In this document: one piece after another, positions 7,134-9,726 of the stretch | Layout of the letters: every line of letters begins with the position of its first letter | Position numbering within the stretch: position 1 is the first letter of the stretch | DNA from: Deltaproteobacteria bacterium | GTDB lineage: Bacteria > Desulfobacterota > Desulfarculia > Adiutricales > Adiutricaceae | NCBI GenBank assembly: GCA_031279155.1 | Contig: JAITJB010000096.1 | Span: 1 to 9,726 of the forward strand | Length of the DNA stretch: 9,726 nt | Reading direction: 5' to 3' | The notes under the pieces: generated by a model | The model's database searches: none | What the model saw: only the letters and a program-made list of their open reading frames with translations | What the model was told of the DNA's origin: nothing | Program-made: the position numbers and the translations under genes

Positions 7134-7880
7134 ATGGCCGCCCCCTCCATAAAAATAGTCGATGTCGTTAAAACCTTTGATGGCGATAAGGTTTTAGATG
7201 GGGTTAGCCTAGATATCCTGGCCGGGAAGATCAATTTTATTATTGGTCGCAGCGGCGAGGGTAAGAGCGTCTTAATGAAGATCCTGACCGGGCTATATCA
7301 GCCCGATAGCGGATCGATCTTCTACGGTGACAAAAATTTGACCACGGCCAGAACAAAAGACTGGAACGCCCTTAGGCGTAAAATGGGTCTTTTATTCCAG
7401 GACGGGGCGCTTTTTGATTCTATGAGCCTAGGAGAGAACGTTTGTTTTCCCCTTTGGTTTCACCATTTGGCCTCGCCTAGTGAGGCTCGTAAACGAGCCA
7501 AGACCCTTTTAGGGGAACTTGGGTTAGCTGAAGCTTTTTTTTCGCCTATTTCCTCTCTCTCCACTGGCGAGAGAAAGAGAGTGGCTCTGGCTAGGGCCCT
7601 GATTATGGAGCCAGAGATAGTTTTCTTTGATGAGCCGACCACGGGTTTAGATCCCATACTGAGCTCCCAGGTCGACGAATTAATAGTCCATGCTCAGAAA
7701 AAAACAGGGGCCACCGTTATCGTGGTCAGTCACGACATGGCCGCCACTTTAACGCTAGCCGATACCGTAACCCTCCTCCACCAGGGGGTGGTTGTTTTTA
7801 ATGGTACGCCAAAACAACTTAGTCAAAGCGATGAGCCGGAGATAAAATTATTTTTGTCAGCCGTTAATTTAGAAAACTAA
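7134..7880 (+). CDS. mlaF: MlaF-type ABC transporter ATPase
   Basis: The product is 248 residues and is the cytoplasmic ATPase that pairs with MlaE. All ABC landmarks are present: Walker A GRSGEGKS (38-45), Q-loop LLFQDGALFDSMS (87-98; the DGALFDSM pattern is characteristic of MlaF), signature LSTGE (142-146), Walker B IVFFDE (162-167) with TTGLDP, and the switch histidine in VVSHD (197-201). The third signature position is T where most members have G (LSGG); serine and the second glycine are kept, so activity is expected. The ATG lies two bases after the mlaE stop without a strong ribosome binding site, which suggests translational coupling. The C-terminus is short and I see no fused STAS (MlaB-like) domain. 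Confidence 0.95.
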   Translation: MAAPSIKIVDVVKTFDGDKVLDGVSLDILAGKINFIIGRSGEGKSVLMKILTGLYQPDSGSIFYGDKNLTTARTKDWNALRRKMGLLFQDGALFDSMSLGENVCFPLWFHHLASPSEARKRAKTLLGELGLAEAFFSPISSLSTGERKRVALARALIMEPEIVFFDEPTTGLDPILSSQVDELIVHAQKKTGATVIVVSHDMAATLTLADTVTLLHQGVVVFNGTPKQLSQSDEPEIKLFLSAVNLEN

Positions 7881-7930
7881 GATTTTATTTGAATAATTAA
7901 TTTATTATTTTAAATAGGAACCAGTTTTTA

Positions 7931-9307
7931 ATGTATAAAGTTGGTACTGAAATAAAGGTTGGCCTGTTTGTGCTGGCCGCACTGGCCACGTTAGTTTGGA
8001 TGACTTTCCGTTTGGGCGGATTTCAAAGTTATAAAGAACAAACTTACAACGTCGATGCTGTCTTCACCGAGGCCTCAGGTCTTAAGATCGGGGTGGCTGT
8101 TCAGGTAGCCGGCATTAACGTGGGCCGGGTAGATGATATCTCACTTTACAACGACCAGGCCAGGGTGGTTATGGCCATCCGCAAGGGCGTTAACTTACCG
8201 ATCGATAGCCGGGCCTTTATCCGGACCCAGGGCGTTTTGGGCGACAAGTATATTGAGCTTTCGCCAGGCCAGAATACCGAGCGAAACTTAGCCGATGGCG
8301 ATCACATTACAGAGACCCAAAACGCCGCCGATCTAAGCGAGCTTTTGGAAAAATTAGGTAGCGTAGCCGACGATCTTAAAAGCTTAACTCAGTCTCTGAC
8401 CGCCGATGGCGGCGGCGAAGATTTAAGAGCGATTGTTACTAACGTTAAACAACTAAGCGAAAACCTAAATAATCTGGTTAAAGATAATGGCCCCGGGGTC
8501 TCGGAAACTCTAGCTTCCTTGGGACGCACAGCCGACAATTTGGAGCGCATCACCACTCAAATATCTTCCGGCAAAGGGACATTGGGCGGCTTAGTTAATG
8601 ATGACTCAGTTTTAATTGAGCTTAGGACGGCCTTACACGGTATAAGGGAAATCACTGACAAAATCTCTAGCGGCCAAGGGACCATTGGCCGCCTGGTTAA
8701 CGATGAAACGACCATTGATAAAATTGACAAAGCCTTAACCGGCATTAGCGAGTACCTAGATAAAGAAGAGGAGATGACCGTAGGTTTAGATATCAGGGCC
8801 GACTACATGACCCAATACGACTATCTAAAAACCACGGCCAATATAAAACTCCAGACTCGTCCAGACCGCTGGTATCTCTTAGGCGTCACTAGCGACTACT
8901 TTGGCCGCTATTCTCGGACAGATTACTATTCCGGGGCCAATCGTTGGGAGCGCGACAACTTTGAGCGCGGCAAATTAAAATTTAACGCCATGATCGCCCA
9001 ACGCTATTATGATTTCGTCATCAGAGGCGGGGTTATTGAGAGCGGGGCCGGCCTTGGGGTTGATTGGTACTTATTTAACGACGATTTAAGGATTACTTTC
9101 GAGGCCTTTAGCGGCGACTTTGATCACAATCCCCACTTAAGGGTTATGGCCAATTACCGATTTTGGAAATTTCTGTATTTTGGCGGTGGTTACGACGATT
9201 TTATCAGCGATTCCCATCGGGCCAGTCCCTTTATCAGTTTCGGCCTGTTCTTTACCGATGACGATCTGAAATACCTGTTGAGCGGGGCAGGATCGTTAAT
9301 AAAATAA
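7931..9307 (+). CDS. mlaD: MlaD-like MCE protein with helical linker and C-terminal beta-barrel-like domain
   Basis: The product is 458 residues; E. coli MlaD is about 180. Residues 9-28 are a single N-terminal membrane helix. Residues about 38-128 are one MCE domain (VDAVFTEASGLKIGVAVQVA, then GVLGDKYIEL and GDHI). Residues about 132-278 are predicted helical, with LAS, LSE and DNLE heptad-like stretches and two 34-residue repeats. From about 283 to 458 the sequence turns into short alternating strands rich in Y, W, F and G with D/N turns (GVDWYLFNDDLRITFEAFSG, FWKFLYFGGGYDDF, FISFGLFF), as in an outer-membrane barrel; the last residue is K, not the usual aromatic. It is probably a lipid conduit from inner to outer membrane, as proposed for Veillonella parvula MlaD. 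AGGAA lies ten bases before the ATG, and a 50-base AT-rich gap separates it from mlaF. The barrel call is made by eye. Confidence 0.9.
   Translation: MYKVGTEIKVGLFVLAALATLVWMTFRLGGFQSYKEQTYNVDAVFTEASGLKIGVAVQVAGINVGRVDDISLYNDQARVVMAIRKGVNLPIDSRAFIRTQGVLGDKYIELSPGQNTERNLADGDHITETQNAADLSELLEKLGSVADDLKSLTQSLTADGGGEDLRAIVTNVKQLSENLNNLVKDNGPGVSETLASLGRTADNLERITTQISSGKGTLGGLVNDDSVLIELRTALHGIREITDKISSGQGTIGRLVNDETTIDKIDKALTGISEYLDKEEEMTVGLDIRADYMTQYDYLKTTANIKLQTRPDRWYLLGVTSDYFGRYSRTDYYSGANRWERDNFERGKLKFNAMIAQRYYDFVIRGGVIESGAGLGVDWYLFNDDLRITFEAFSGDFDHNPHLRVMANYRFWKFLYFGGGYDDFISDSHRASPFISFGLFFTDDDLKYLLSGAGSLIK
8549..8752 (+). repeat. Two tandem 34-residue repeats in the MlaD linker
   Basis: Residues 207-240 and 241-274 align without gaps. 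Both contain I-T-x-x-I-S-S-G-x-G-T-(L/I)-G-x-LVND, followed by a helix. The SGxGTxGxLVND motif recurs in MCE-protein linkers. The copies (8549-8650 and 8651-8752) may set the length of the periplasmic helical stretch. Confidence 0.85.
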
Positions 9308-9404
9308 ATGCCTTTGGCCTAATTTTTGGATTTACTTGGCCGCGTGTAAAGCTGTGGAAATGAACAGTGATTTGAGTTAAAATGATAGTAATTTTCCGGA
9401 CCAC

Positions 9405-9425
9405 CTATCATCGGGGTGATGATAG
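9405..9425. repeat. 8-bp inverted repeat between mlaD and the response regulator gene
   Basis: CTATCATC (9405-9412) and GATGATAG (9418-9425) pair perfectly around GGGGT. No T run follows directly on either strand, so it is a poor intrinsic terminator. It overlaps an ATG at 9419 that is in frame with the downstream regulator. It could be an operator or an mRNA hairpin. The rest of 9308-9550 shows nothing clear. Confidence 0.5.
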
Positions 9426-9550
9426 CCCTTGGGGCCGGATTGTTGTTGAGATTAGCCCTATTTTTTTGCGCGGGCGCGCCGAAACGTCCGGCTTCGGCCC
9501 TTTCGTTCATTAGTTTATTGGCCGGCCAAACAACCGACAAAGACCTTAAA

Positions 9551-9726
9551 ATGAATCAAGCTATTACCGACCATTCTACCGCCGAGGGCTCTAGCCCGGC
9601 TAAGCTTCCCAAGGTTTTGGTGGTCGACGATGAATTATTAAATCTAAAGCTCATCGCGGCTATACTCAAGCCCCAGGGTTATGAGGTCACTTTGGCCAAA
9701 GATGGCCCGGAGTGCCTGGCTAGGGC
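9551..9726 (+). CDS. Response regulator receiver domain, N-terminal fragment
   Basis: The frame runs off the right edge; 58 full codons are visible. After a polar leader of about 20 residues comes KVLVVDDELLNLKLIAAILK and then GYEVTLAKDGPECL. This is the first strand, acid pair (D26-D27) and first helix of a CheY-like receiver. The phosphoacceptor aspartate lies beyond the window. Such VDDE-x-x-N-L-x-L starts are frequent in receivers joined to HD-GYP, GGDEF or histidine kinase modules, but the output is not visible. The ATG at 9551 has only a weak upstream AAAGA. The same frame stays open back to 9392, with an ATG at 9419 that would add 44 residues including a hydrophobic stretch; I prefer 9551 because receivers of this kind are normally cytoplasmic. 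It lies on the same strand as mlaEFD, 243 bases downstream, so it is probably separately transcribed. Confidence 0.8.
   Translation, partial: MNQAITDHSTAEGSSPAKLPKVLVVDDELLNLKLIAAILKPQGYEVTLAKDGPECLAR

Noticed and set aside
9308..9340. Intrinsic terminator directly after mlaD
   Set aside because: Only a 3-bp GCC/GGC stem precedes the short T run, which is too weak to call.
9319..9540. Minus-strand 73-codon frame downstream of mlaD
   Set aside because: No ribosome binding site or recognisable domain, low-complexity composition, and it lies opposite the leader of the response regulator gene.

Overview
The window comes from a diderm (Gram-negative-type) bacterium. It carries an outer-membrane lipid transport operon, an AMIN-domain periplasmic TPR protein and a sigma-54 activator. 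This gene style recalls anaerobic Desulfobacterota (former Deltaproteobacteria), but that placement is inference; nothing here fixes the taxon. Seven coding units are present, five of them complete or nearly so, and every stop codon visible in them is TAA. I see no RNA gene, insertion sequence or CRISPR array.

Layout. (1) 2-304, plus strand: the C-terminal end of a ChlI/BchI-type chelatase AAA+ subunit, cut by the window edge. (2) 327-4004, minus strand: a very large secreted AMIN + TPR protein, split by one in-frame TAA at 1929-1931 into a 691-residue N-terminal part and a C-terminal part of about 521-532 residues. The reading frame and the repeat pattern run up to both sides of the stop. 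The C-terminal part holds ten back-to-back units of exactly 37 residues. (3) 4005-4255: a gap with an intrinsic terminator and a separate perfect 10-bp inverted repeat. (4) 4256-5923, minus strand: an NtrC-family sigma-54 activator whose receiver domain has lost most phosphorylation residues and whose GAFTGA loop reads GAFTNA. (5) 5924-6354: a divergent control region with a good sigma-70-like promoter on each strand. (6) 6355-9307, plus strand: mlaE-mlaF-mlaD, an ABC phospholipid transport system. (7) 9551-9726, plus strand: the start of a response regulator, cut by the window edge.

How the parts fit. MlaE (permease) and MlaF (ATPase) form the inner-membrane ABC core, and MlaD is its MCE-domain partner. 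This MlaD is 458 residues, far longer than the roughly 180 of E. coli MlaD. After the MCE domain it has a long helical stretch with two 34-residue repeats and then a C-terminal segment of about 175 residues with outer-membrane beta-barrel character. That is the architecture described for Veillonella parvula, where one MlaD is proposed to bridge both membranes without MlaA or MlaC; neither of those, nor MlaB, lies in this window. The activator is transcribed away from mlaEFD from the same intergenic region. A regulatory link is possible, but no convincing sigma-54 promoter was found there.

The points most worth following are the split repeat protein, the barrel-ended MlaD and the degenerate receiver of the activator.
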